From NCBI RefSeq assembly GCF_027579695.1, contig NC_083579.1, positions 72,401,371-72,465,370 on the forward strand: a stretch of DNA of 64,000 nucleotides, in the 5' to 3' direction. The first letter of the stretch is position 1. Each line of letters begins with the position of its first letter. A program made the translations under genes and the position numbers. Source of the DNA: Neoarius graeffei (taxonomy: Eukaryota > Chordata > Actinopteri > Siluriformes > Ariidae). The notes beneath the pieces were generated by a model. That model saw only the letters and a list, made by a program, of their open reading frames with translations. It ran no database searches and was not told the DNA's origin. Below are positions 33,354 through 43,518 of this stretch, piece by piece.

Positions 33354-33758
33354 TGGGCGGCATGGTGGTGTAGTGGTGGGCGGCATGGTGGTGTAGTGGT
33401 GGGTGGCACGGTGGTGTAGTGGTTAGCGCTGTCGCCTCACAGCAAGAAGGTCTGGGTTCGAGCCCCGTGGCCGGCGAGGGCCTTTCTGTGCGGAGTTTGC
33501 ATGTTGTCTGCGTGGGTTTCCTCCAGGTGCTCTGGTTTCCCCCACAGTCCAAAGACATGCAGGTTAGGTTAACTGGTGACTCTAAATTGACCATGAGTGT
33601 GAATGGTTGTCTGTGTCTGTGTGTCAGCCCTGTGATGACCTGGCGACTTGTCCAGGGTGTACCCCGCCTTTTGCCTGTAGTCAGCTGGGATAGGCTCCAG
33701 CTTGCCTGCGACCCTGTAGGACAGGATAAAGCAGCTCGAGATAATGAGATGAGATGAG
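33354..33758 (+). mobile_element. SINE with triplicated head
   Basis: The 23-bp head GGGCGGCATGGTGGTGTAGT is repeated three times before the normal body. The target duplication ACTCCAGGAGGCA lies at 33341-33353 and 33759-33771. The empty site is at about 21522-21534 in the V8 unit. Confidence 0.88.
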
Positions 33759-33959
33759 ACTCCAGGAGGCAGTATTTCTCAGTAAATGACACTAGATATA
33801 ATGTCACATGATGACAACATACCGTACATTACCAGGGTACAGGCTTTGACATTTTATACAATATAATAATTTAAAGAAAATTACAAATAAATCTACTGTT
33901 GTGTTTTACTGAGTAACAATGTTGCCAGGCAAAACAAACCTCACCCGGCAGCACTGAAT

Positions 33960-34370
33960 TTAGTGCTTTTGATACTGGCTCAATTTTACAAGTCTGGCCT
34001 AGTCAAATTACAAGGTGAATCCGTGACCTTAAGTTTGACATTTCAAAGTCATTCAAGGTCAAAGATCATGGCGGCAACTGAAAGCCCATATGGGACTTCT
34101 TATATGTTGATAATGGTAAACACCTGGCTATCATAAACCGTTTTAAATTTATAGACCTTTGAAAACCCATGACCTTGAGTTTGACCTTTCAGGGTCACTC
34201 AAGGTCAAAGATCATGGTGCGAAGTGAAAGGCCATATGGGAATTCCAATATACTTATAACAGTAAACATCTGTCTATCGGCAACCGTTTTTGAGTTATAA
34301 TGGAAAATATGTAATTTTGACCAATGACCTTGACCCACCTGACCTTTATCCCCCAACTGCTACAGAGACT
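33960..34370. repeat. TCAAGGTCA-rich repeat, uninterrupted copy
   Basis: Two tandem units of about 150 bp, each with TCAAGGTCA or its inverse, followed by ATGACCTTGACCC. Shows the pre-insertion form of 22129-22286 plus 26411-26600. Confidence 0.7.
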
Positions 34371-34377
34371 GTACAAG

Positions 34378-34452
34378 CTTAAGTCAGAATCAAACCCGGG
34401 TCCCTGGATTTATGGTATGGTGCCTTATCCACCTGAGCCACAAAGCCCCACT
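34378..34452 (-). repeat. tRNA-like sequence (pseudogene or SINE head)
   Basis: On minus: GGGGCTTTGTGGCTCAGGTG, with an A box TGGCTCAGGTGG and a B-box-like GGGTTTGATTC. The acceptor ends do not pair, so a working tRNA is unlikely. Confidence 0.4.
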
Positions 34453-34606
34453 GGCACTGTTTTTAAATACCCTACCTAAATCCTTAAAATGAGTCATGTA
34501 ACGCATGTCTTGTGTGATCTGCTCTCCAATGGTGAAATAAACTGGTTGTGATATGAGTACAGTCTGTTATTTTAGAAGATAAATTTAATATATAATTTAA
34601 TATATA

Positions 34607-36217
34607 CAGTGGTGCTTGAAAGTTTCTGAACCCTTTAGAATTTTCTATATTTCTGCATAAATATGACCTAAAAAATCATCAGATTTTCACACAAGTCCTA
34701 AAAGTAGATAAAGAGAACCCAGTTAAACAAATGAGACAAAAATATTAGACCTGGTCATTTATTTATTGAGGAAAAATGATCCAATATTACATATCTGTCA
34801 GTGGCAAAAGTATGTGAACCTCTAGGATTAGCAGTTAATTTGAAGGTGAAATTAGAGTCAGGTGTTTTTAATCAGTGTCATGACAATCAGGTGTGAGTGG
34901 GCACCCTGTTTTATTTAAAGAACAGGGATCTATCAAAGTCTGATCTTCACAACACATGTTTGTAGAAGTGTATCAAGGCACAAACAAAGGAGGTTTCTGA
35001 GGACCTCAGTAAAAGTGTTGTTGATGCTCATCAGGCTCGAAAAGTTTACAAAACCATCTCTAAAGAGTTTGGACTTCACCAATCCACAGTCAGACAGAGT
35101 GTGTACAAATGGAGGAAATTCAAGACCATTGTTACCCTCCCCAGGAGTGGTCGACCAACAAAGATCACTCCAAGAGCAAGGCATGTAATAGTCGGCGAGG
35201 TCACAAAGGACCCCAGGATAACTTCTAAGCAACTGAAGGCTTCTCTCACATTGGCTAATGTTCATGTTCATGAGTCCACCATCAGGAGAACACTGAACAA
35301 CAATGGTGTGCATGGCAGGGTTGCAAGCAGAAAGCCACTGCTCTCCAAAAAGAACATTGCTGCTCGTCTGCAGTTTGCTTAAGATCACGTGGATGAGCCA
35401 GAAGGCTATTGGAAAAATGTTTTGTGGATGGATGAGACCAAAATAGAACTTTTTGGTTTAAATGAGAAGCATTATGTTTGGAGAAAGGAAAACACTGCAT
35501 TCCAGCATAAGAACCTTATCCCATCTGTGAAACATGGTGGTGGTAGTATCATGGTTTGGGCCTGTTTTTCTGCATCTGGGCCAGGATGGCTTGCCATCAT
35601 TGATGGAACAATGAATTCTGAATTATACCAGCGAATTCTAAAGGAAAATGTCAGGACATCTGTCCATGAACTGAATCTCAAGAGAAGGTGGGTCATGCAG
35701 CAAGACAACGACCCTAAGCACACAAGTCGTTCTCCCAAAGAATGGTTACAGAAGAATAAAGTTAATGTTTTGGAATGGCCAAGTCAAAGTCCTGACCTTA
35801 ATCCAATCGAAATGTTGTGGAAGGACCTGAAGCGAGCAGTTCATGTGAGGAAACCCACCAACATCCCAGAGTTGAAGCTGTTTTGTACGGAGGAATGGGC
35901 TAAAATTCCTCCAAGCCGGTGTGCAGGACTGATCAACAGTTACCGCAAATGTTTAGTTGCAGTTATTGCTGCACAAGGGGGTCACACCAGATACTGAAAG
36001 CAAAGGTTCACATATTTTTGACACTCACAGATATGTAATATTGGATCATTTCCCTCAATAAATAAATGGCCAAGTATAATATTTTTGTCTCATTTGTTTA
36101 ACTGGGTTCTCTTTATCTACTTTTAGGACTTGTGTGGAAATCTGATGATGTTTTAGGTCATATTTATGCAGAAATATAGAAAATTCTAAAGGGTTCACAA
36201 AGTTTCAAGCACCACTG
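34607..36217 (+). mobile_element. Tc1-like transposon (family 1), full length
   Basis: 1611 bp, ends CAGTGGTGCTTGAAAG and inverse, TA at 34605-34606 and 36218-36219. This is the full-length relative of the deleted copies at 899 and 9865. Confidence 0.92.
34975..35997 (+). pseudogene. Tc1 transposase (family 1), start lost and one stop
   Basis: The frame is 1023 nt (340 codons) with no indel. The expected initiator is AAG here (KAQTKEVSED against MARTKEISED in the deleted copies), and TAA interrupts codon 136 (LQFA-stop-DH) at 35380-35382. It has the helix-turn-helix region (TISKEFGLHQSTVRQ), then the DD34E triad: VLWMDETKIE, QQDNDPKHT, SPDLNPIEMLW. Catalytic residues are intact, so only two lesions separate it from a complete frame. 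It is not expected to be made as a full protein. Confidence 0.9.
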
Positions 36218-36454
36218 TAGCCTAATAAAAAATAATATTTTATAACATAATATCACAACATATTACTGTCTGTAACTGTTCGTCACTAAAGCATTTTCTA
36301 AAATCATAATGTCTGATATTATTATTTTTTTTAACATGCACAATAGGCGTGTGTGCGTAAAGTTATAGTAAACCACCCCCCGCCTTTTTTTTTTTTTTGA
36401 GTTGCCGGACCCACCCACCTCCTGCGTTCCGGGACCTCCCACTTCACAAATTAA

Positions 36455-36760
36455 GCACTGCATGCAGCATATGGTTGGAAGCAGAATTGAAAGATGCGCA
36501 TTTTGGTTTGAAGTCAAAATGATGAATTTGAAGAAACTTATCGCGAAAAAAATGATTTTGACCTTTCTGGTGATCTTGACCTTGACCATGACCTGATTAC
36601 ACCCAAAATTTAATGAGGTAATCTAGAGACCGTTGCCCACCTACGCTGGAAATTTGAAATCAATCAGTGCAACTGTCTAGATGCTAGATTGTTAACAAAC
36701 AGACAGACAAACAAACAAACCGCACTGATTCCAATACCTCACCCCGCTGACTCCATCGTT
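36455..36760. repeat. TCAAGGTCA-rich repeat, 3' part
   Basis: Matches 26640-26935, including GATCTTGACCTTGACCATGACC and the terminal (GACA)/(AAAC) run. The paralogous left part is at 33960-34370, with 2.1 kb between. Confidence 0.6.
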
Positions 36761-36774
36761 GATGAGATAAAAAT

Positions 36775-38640
36775 GATTGAATGCAAGTCCACAGAAGCTG
36801 ATATGGCTCATATGGTCAGGAAGAACAGTTTATAAGAGAATGAATGACTATGTGGGATTGTGAGGTGATGGAAATTTACTTTGAACTTTCAGCACTTGTG
36901 TGCAAAAGCCATTTTCATCTAACAAACACGTTGGGAACAAAACACAAATACAGTCAGTCACTTAAACGAAGCAATAACACATGCATTCATTCATCGTTAG
37001 TCAGCTCTTTATCAGGGTCAGAGTTCTTGTAGATCCGAGACTATAAGTGAAAATAAAAGGAGCATGAAGCTTTGTGAAGAGTCACCTGTCTCCTGAGTCC
37101 TCCTTTCCACCCATACACGTCACGGTTTCATACAATGGTTATCTCCATGTCAGTGTCCATGCAGATTTTAAGCACACTGTTAATATTTCTACAACACTGA
37201 CTGTTCTGGGTTCGAGCCCGGTGGCCGACGAGGGCTGTTATGTGTAGATTTTGCATGTTCTCCACATGTCTGTGTGGGTTTCCTCCGGGTGCTCCAGTTT
37301 CCCACACAGTCCACAGACATGCAGGTTAGGTGAATTGGTGGCTTTAAATTGACTGTAGGTGTGAATGTGAGTGTGAATTCACACCTAGTTTGTCTCTATG
37401 TATCAGCCCAGCGATGATCTGGCGACTTGTCCAGGGCATACCCTGCCTCTCACCCATAGTCAGTTGGGACAGGCTCCAGCTAGCCCGTGACCCTGCACAG
37501 GATAAGCGGTTATGGATGGATTATTCTCTTCTAATTTTAATTTGACCTCATTTTCTATCAAATTTGTTCCAGGAGTGAAAGAGGTACTGTCCTGAAAACA
37601 TTAAAATCAAGTTATCCAATGAGATTGTTTTGTTCGTTGTCTCCAGGCTGAGAAAAGTTTAGAGCTGCTCACTCATTGGTTCGGACTTCATTGCCAGGAC
37701 AAAAGGCCATGGCAGTGTATGTTTATGTAGGAAGTGACAGATGAATTAACCAATCAGATATTGAGTTCTAGTGGGAGGAACCAGAAATTTCTCACCTTCG
37801 GCCTTCTGGAAGGCCAACGCGAGCTTACTGTAACCATGAATCGTTCATTAGTAGTGTTTGCGAATGCTCATAAAGTGGTCAAGACAGTGCTATCGAGAGC
37901 AAGTAGCACAGCCTAACGACTGAGAAATTAAGATTTCTGTCTCCAGACTCTTCTTCCACACGGCACACTCACTACAGTATTTTTCACTCAGACTTAATTA
38001 TTCATTTCCTGATGTAATTTACTGAGTTACTTTTAAAATCAACATCGATAGCTACACACAATGGAGAGACCCGGCAGCCTGCCGCAAATCCCTTACAAAA
38101 TCCTTTGACCTGTTGCTTTTTTGGTGTCTGGCTAAGTTTTGGCTGAGCTCAAGTCCCAACTCTAATAATAACGCTTCACCACTGTTCATAATCAGTTAGC
38201 TGAAGGTATTCTGTATTTCTGTACTTGTCTGTAGGGTCCTGATTCTCACTGCTAATAAATCTACAAATTAAAACAAAAAACAACACGTTAAATGTGAACT
38301 GAAAAATAAATGTTTCTATATTCAAATGTGCTTGATTTTGTACCGAGAGGCTGCAGATTTGTTGTGTTTTTCTGCCCTCTTTAGGCGTCTCTCCTTCTTG
38401 TAGAGTAGTGAATATATGATCATGTGAGGATGGGGTAATCACTGTACGATCAGATGTTTGTATCACATTTCATTTCTCAATTTATATGGAAAGCAGTGAG
38501 GTTTAGGTCTGAGATTAGGAGTTGGACTTTTTCTGATAATTTTATATGAAAGAAGTCAAATAAAATTCATCCACATGCCCTCACCTGTGCAATTTTTTTA
38601 ATGACATCACTGTGTGTAAACTATAAATAAAAATGTTCAC
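36775..38640. repeat. Duplicated V-unit flank including old SINE (37200-37520)
   Basis: Parallel to 30575-32440. There is no gene. Confidence 0.7.
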
Positions 38641-38730
38641 CGAAATGATAAATATGGTTTATTGGTATGAAACCAAATCCAGCCCACAGCTGCAGGTGTT
38701 CTGGTTTGGGGGTAACATGGATCAGATGAA

Positions 38731-38768
38731 GGTTTTTGTCATTAAGTGAGCTGATCTACAGCACTGTG
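38731..38768 (-). other. V10 recombination signal sequence (22-bp spacer)
   Basis: Heptamer CACAGTG at 38762-38768, a 22-bp spacer, and nonamer ACAAAAACC at 38731-38739. Confidence 0.9.
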
Positions 38769-39221
38769 TAATAAGCTGCACAGAAATACACAGCACTGTC
38801 GCTCACTGAAAGACTGTTTATGGTCAAAGAGCCGTCTTTGGTCCCATCACCACTCAGTTTGATCTTCGTTTCAAATTCTGCCTCCAGGTTTGGAGAAGTA
38901 TTGATAATGTACCCCATGAGTGTAAATCCTGTGTCCTGGCTGTGTTTGTACCACAGAATGCAATTATAGCTGTTTACAGTGTGTGCACATTTGATCTCAG
39001 CAACCTCGTCTGGTTTTTTTATGAGATCAGGAGGATTCTGGACGACAGAACAAACACCAGAACCTGTGGAGAGAAAAAGAGAGAAATCAAGACAAATAAA
39101 AAAAAAGGAAACAAAAACAAGTAACCTACCAAGAGACATAATTGTTTATGTAAAATATTATATGTCTGTTAAATTCACCTGTGAAATAAAATAGTATGGC
39201 GATAACGAGTGCAGTAACCAT
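38769..39221 (-). CDS. T-cell receptor alpha/delta V segment, subfamily B with a different leader (V10)
   Basis: Leader exon 39179-39221 encodes MVTALVIAILFYFTG, unlike the MCSVLIIF leaders of V7-V9. V exon 38769-39063 is open (GSGVCSVVQNPPDLI, IKCAHTVNSYNCILWYKH, GYIINTS, SVSDSAVYFCAAY). An extra cysteine (NCILW) sits at the CDR1/FR2 border, and the usual CSH is CAH. The frame is also open through the intron, which gives a misleading longer ORF. A GT microsatellite is directly upstream. It looks functional. Confidence 0.9.
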
Positions 39222-39247
39222 GTCGCCTCTCTGTACTGTGCTCTGTC

Positions 39248-39295
39248 CGTGTGTGTGTGTGTGTGTGTGTGTGTCTGTGTGTGTGTGTGTGTGTG
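39248..39295. repeat. GT microsatellite upstream of V10
   Basis: About 23 GT units with one interruption. A shorter GT run lies at 41869-41887 upstream of V11. Confidence 0.9.
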
Positions 39296-39545
39296 CTCTG
39301 AATGAAACTAAGATAAAACTCAAGTCTGTCACAGCATTCTTCTTCCTGTGAAATGGCGGATAAATAATAAATCAGTCCATTCAATTTTGCATATGGATTT
39401 TATAAAATATTATATGTATATATATCCACTTTCTTTGGAGACACAATAGTGTGGCAGAAAAAAAAAGATGAGAACAGATCACATGTTTTATCTCTGTGTT
39501 GTGTGAATTAAAATAAGTGCGAGAGCGTAAGCATCACTCCTGTAC

Positions 39546-39899
39546 TGGGCGGCACGGTGGTGTAGTGGTTAGCACTGTCGCCTCACAGCAAAAAGGTTCT
39601 GGGTTGGAGCCCAGCGACTGACGAAGGCCTTTCTGTGTGGAGTTTGCATGTTCTCCCCGTGTCTGTGTGGGTTTCCTCCGGGTGCTCCGGTTTCCCACAC
39701 AGTCCAAAGACATGCAGGTTAGGTTAACTGGTGACTCTAAATTGACCGTAGGTGTGAATGAGAGTGTGAATGGTTGTTTGTCTCTATGTATCAGCCCTGA
39801 AATTATCTGGTGACTTGGTGAGGTGTACTCCGCCTCTCGCCCATAGTCAGTTGAGATAGGCTCCAGATTGTCCACGACTCTGCACAGGATAAGCGGTTA
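39546..39899 (+). repeat. SINE copy
   Basis: Head GGGCGGCACGGTGGTGTAGT through body and GGATAAGCGG end, followed by a GAA run that joins a second repeat at 39900. Confidence 0.8.
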
Positions 39900-40128
39900 G
39901 AAGAAGAAGAAGAAGAAGAAGAAATCTTTATTTGTCACATGCACACTTCAAGCACAGTGAAATTCATCCTCTGTATTTAACCCATCTGAAGCAGTGAACA
40001 CACGCGCACACACCCAGAGCAGTGGGCAGCCACACCAGAGCGCCCGGGGAGCAGTCAGGGGTCAGGTACCTTGCTCAAGGGCACTTCAGCCCAAGGCTGC
40101 CCCACGTTAACCTAACTGCATGTCTTTG
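39900..40128 (-). repeat. Second repeat family: (GAA)n, then AAATCTTTATTTGTCACATG
   Basis: An inverse-oriented relative is at 42321-42545, ending AATAAAGTTGTTCTTCTTCT. It is typical of the 3' tail of a fish retroposon; no coding sequence was seen. Confidence 0.5.
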
Positions 40129-40129
40129 G

Positions 40130-41260
40130 ATGGATTATTCTCTTCTAATTTTAATTTGGCCTCATATTCTCACAAATTTGCTTCAGAAATTAAAGAGTTA
40201 CTGTCCTGAAAACATTAAAATCGAGTTATCCAATGAGACTTTTTTGTTTGCTGTCTCCAGGCTGAGAAGAGTTTAGAGCTGCTCACTCATTGGTTCGGAC
40301 TTCATTGCCGGGACAGAAGGCCATGGCAGTGTATGTTTATGTAGGAAGTGACAGATGAATTAACCAATCAAATTTTGATTTATTATGGGAGGGACCAAAA
40401 ATGTATCACCCTCGGCCTTCTGGAAGGCCAACACTAGCTTAACCGTGAGTCATTCATCAGTAGTGTTCGTGAATGCTCATAAAGCAGTCAAGACAGTGCT
40501 ATCCAGAGCAAGTAGCACAGGCTAACAACTGAGACACTAAGATTTCTGTCTCCAGACTTTTCTTCCACACGGCACACTCACTACAGTATTTTTCACTCAG
40601 ACTTAATTATTCATTTCCTGATGTAATTTCCTGAGTCACTTTTAAAATCAACATCGATAGCTGCACACAACGGAGCGACCTGGCAGCCTGCCGCTAATCC
40701 CTTACAAAATCCTTTGACCTGTTGCTTTTTTGGTGTCTGGCTAAGTTTTGGCTGAGCTCAAGTCCCAACTCTAATAATAACGCTTCACCACTGTTCATAT
40801 TCTGTTAGCTGAAGGTATTCTGTATTTCTGTATTTGTCTGTCGGGTCCTGATTCTCAGTGCTAATAAATCTACTAATTAAAAAAAAAACCACATTAAATG
40901 TGAACTGAAAAATAAATGTATCCATATTCAAATGTGCTTGATTTTGTACCGAGAGGCTGCAGATTTGTTGTGTTATACTGCCCTCTTTAGGCGTCTCTCC
41001 TTCTTGTAGAGTAGTGAATATATGATCGTGTGAGGATGGGGTAATCACTGTACGATCAGATGTTTGTATCACATTTCATTTCCCAATTTATATGGAAAGC
41101 AGTGAGGTTTAGGTCTGAGATTAGGAGTTGGACTTTTTCTGATAATTTTATATGAAAGAAGTCGAATAAAATTCATCCACATGCCCTCACCTGTGCAATT
41201 TTTTAAATGACATCACTGTGTGTAAACTATAAATAAAAATGTTCACCGAAATGATAAATA
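40130..41260. repeat. Duplicated V-unit flank (as 19485-20620)
   Basis: There is no gene. It includes the recurrent MIQTSDRTVITPSS frame at 40785-41072. Confidence 0.65.
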
Positions 41261-41336
41261 TGGTTTATTGGTACGAAACCAAATCCAGCCCACAGCTGCA
41301 GGTGTTCTGGTTTGGGGGTAACATGGATCAGATGAA

Positions 41337-41374
41337 GGTTTTTGTCATTAAGTGAGCTGATCTACAGCACTGTG
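41337..41374 (-). other. V11 recombination signal sequence (22-bp spacer)
   Basis: Heptamer CACAGTG at 41368-41374, a 22-bp spacer, and nonamer ACAAAAACC at 41337-41345. Confidence 0.9.
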
Positions 41375-41838
41375 TAATAAGCTGCACAGAAATACACAGC
41401 ACTGTCGCTCACTGAAAGACTGTTTATGGTCAAAGAGCCGTCTTTGGTCCCATCACCACTCAGTTTGATCTTCGTTTCAAATTCTGCCTCCAGGTTTGGA
41501 GAAGTATTGAAAATGAACCCCATGAGTGTAAATCCTGTGTCCTGGCTGTGTTTGTACCACAGAATGCGATTATAGAAGTTTACAGTGTGTGAACATTTGA
41601 TCTCAGCAACCTCATCTGGTTTTTTTATGAGATCAGGAGGATTCTGGATGACAGAACAAACACCAGAACCTGTGGAGAGAAAAAGAGAGAGATCAAGACA
41701 AATTGGGGGAAAAAAAGGAAACAAAAACAAGTAACCTACCAAGAGACATAATTGTTTCTAAATTATGTAAAATTTTATACGTCGGACAAATTCACCTGTG
41801 AAATAAAGCAGGACGGTGATAATGAGTGCAGTAACCAT
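41375..41838 (-). CDS. T-cell receptor alpha/delta V segment, subfamily B (V11)
   Basis: Leader exon 41796-41838 encodes MVTALIITVLLYFTG, as in V10. V exon 41375-41669 is open with IKCSHTVNFYNRILWYKH, GFIFNTS in CDR2, SVSDSAVYFCAAY and the RSS. Compared with V10 the differences again fall on CDR1 and CDR2. It looks functional. Confidence 0.92.
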
Positions 41839-42139
41839 GTCGACTCTCTGTACTGTGCTTTCTCTCTGTGTGTGTGTGTGTGTGTGCTCTGAATGAAACT
41901 AAGATAAAACTCAAGTCTGTCACAGCATTCTTCTTCCTGTGAAATGGCGGATAAATAATAAATCAGTCCATTCAATTTTGCATATGGACTTTATAAAATA
42001 TTATATGTAAATATATAGATTTACTTTGGAGACACAATAGTGTGGCAGAAAAAAAAAAGATGAGAACGGATCACATGTTTTGTCGCTGTGTTGTGTGTAT
42101 TAAAATAAGTACGAGAGTGTAAGCATCCCTCCTCTGCTG

Positions 42140-42320
42140 GGTGGCACGGTGGTGTAGTGGTTAGCACTGTCGCCTCACAGCAAGAAGGTTCTGGGTTCGA
42201 GCCCAGTGACTGATGAGGGCCTTTCTCTGTGGAGTTTGCATGTTCTCCCCATGTCTGTATGGGTTTTCTCCGGGTGCTCCGGTTTCCCACACAGTCCAAA
42301 GACGTGGTTAGGTTAACACG
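42140..42320 (+). repeat. SINE copy, 5' part
   Basis: GGGTGGCACGGTGGTGTAGT head and body to CAAAGACGTGGTTAGG, then replaced by the second repeat family at 42321-42545. Confidence 0.75.
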
Positions 42321-42545
42321 GATCAGCCTTGGTCTGAGGTTGGGCTGAAGTGCCCTTGAGCATGGCACCGAACCCTCAGCTGCTCTCCGGGTGCTGTAGC
42401 ATAGCCGCTCACTGCTCTGGGTATGTGTGTGTGTGCTCATTGCTTACGTGTGTGTGCATGGGTGTGTTCACTGCTTCAGATGGGTTAAATGCAGAGAGGA
42501 ATTTCACTGTGCTTAAGTGGACATGTGATAAATAAAGTTGTTCTT
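42321..42545 (+). repeat. Second repeat family, plus strand
   Basis: Inverse of 39900-40128: ATGGGTTAAATGCAGAGAGG and AATAAAGTTGTTCTTCTTCT. In both places it follows a SINE, suggesting a composite retroposon. Confidence 0.5.
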
Positions 42546-42792
42546 CTTCTATAACTCATACAAAGTGTTTCCTAATGACTGAACGGAATAGGTTCTGTTA
42601 TTGTGTTTGTCTGTAATCAGAGGGTCGTGATTCTCAATGATTGTGAATCTAATTCTGAAAACACAAACATGACAAGACTGTAAGTGATTCATGAGTGGAG
42701 CCATTGTTAGTTTAATCGAGTTGAGTTCATGATTCGTTGTGTTATACTGCCCCCTGGAGGTGTCTCTATTTCTTCCTGCCTTTCACACTGTG

Positions 42793-42831
42793 TGTTTTTG
42801 TACAGCTATGCCCTGTGGTTATAACACTGTG
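42793..42831 (-). other. V12 recombination signal sequence (23-RSS)
   Basis: Heptamer CACAGTG at 42825-42831, a 23-bp spacer, and nonamer ACAAAAACA at 42793-42801. Confidence 0.9.
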
Positions 42832-43295
42832 TTCTCTCACAGCACAGAAATACACAGCGCTGTCATTATAATCCACATCCTTCACTGTGAAAAATCCTTC
42901 CTCAGGAACTGTTTTAATGACTGAAAATTTATTTTGGTTGAATTTTCCAAAGTCCGGATTGCTGAAGGTGTTCGTGAGCACTATAAGCTCCATGCTCTCT
43001 CCATGATACTGACGGAACCAGTACATCAGATAATAATCTGACCCCTTGGTGTGTGAGCAGTTCATTGTGGCTGATTCACCCATTTTAGCTGAGATTATGT
43101 TGGGCTGAGAGACATGATTCACTCCTGCAACTCCTGTGAATAAACAATAAATCAAGTGTTATTGTAACACACATGCGTCTGCTTATTTAATTCTTATTTT
43201 TGTATATTACAGTAATCATCCGTAAGCTGCTTTCAGAGTTTTTAGTTACCTTGAATCCAGTAGAGAGACTGAAACACTATGATAATTCTGATCAT
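42832..43295 (-). CDS. T-cell receptor alpha/delta V segment, subfamily A (V12)
   Basis: Leader exon 43250-43295 encodes MIRIIIVFQSLYWIQ. V exon 42832-43133 is open: GVAGVNHVSQPNIISAKMG, MNCSHTKGSDYYLMYWFRQYHG, DYNDSAVYFCAVRE, then a 23-RSS. It is the most diverged of the three intact A genes (WFRQ for WYRQ, different CDR1 and CDR2), so it split before the V2/V6 duplication. It looks functional. Confidence 0.92.
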
Positions 43296-43518
43296 GTCGA
43301 CTCTTGATGACGAGGCTACAAACTATGTAAGATTTTTCAGATTGATGTATAATTTGATATCATGCACAGCTCCACCCACAGAGAGAGTTTAGAAAATGGA
43401 CCATTGATACTGCTTGCGTGTCAGTCCCGACAAAGTAACAGGACCTGAGAAGAAACAGTGAACAAACTCTTTCTGTAAGAGTTACCAGTAATTTATTTTC
43501 TGTTTAGTGGATTCACGT

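Noticed and set aside
39900-40128. A CRISPR-like or satellite array suggested by the repeated GAA and CA runs.
   Set aside because: There are no regularly spaced repeats with unique spacers. It is a simple repeat joined to a retroposon tail.
20156-41072. A short frame starting MIQTSDRTVITPSS repeated at 20156, 30244, 32057, 38176 and 40785 looked like a conserved small gene.
   Set aside because: It lies inside a tandemly duplicated flank and is no better conserved than the surrounding non-coding DNA. It has no recognisable domain, and its end runs into an A/T slippage run that differs between copies.
38756-41742. Longer V frames beginning MSLGRLLVFVSFFF and MVGYLFLFPFF, with plausible hydrophobic starts.
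   Set aside because: They read back through the intron. The true leader exons, with ATG and a GT donor, lie further upstream and match other V genes.
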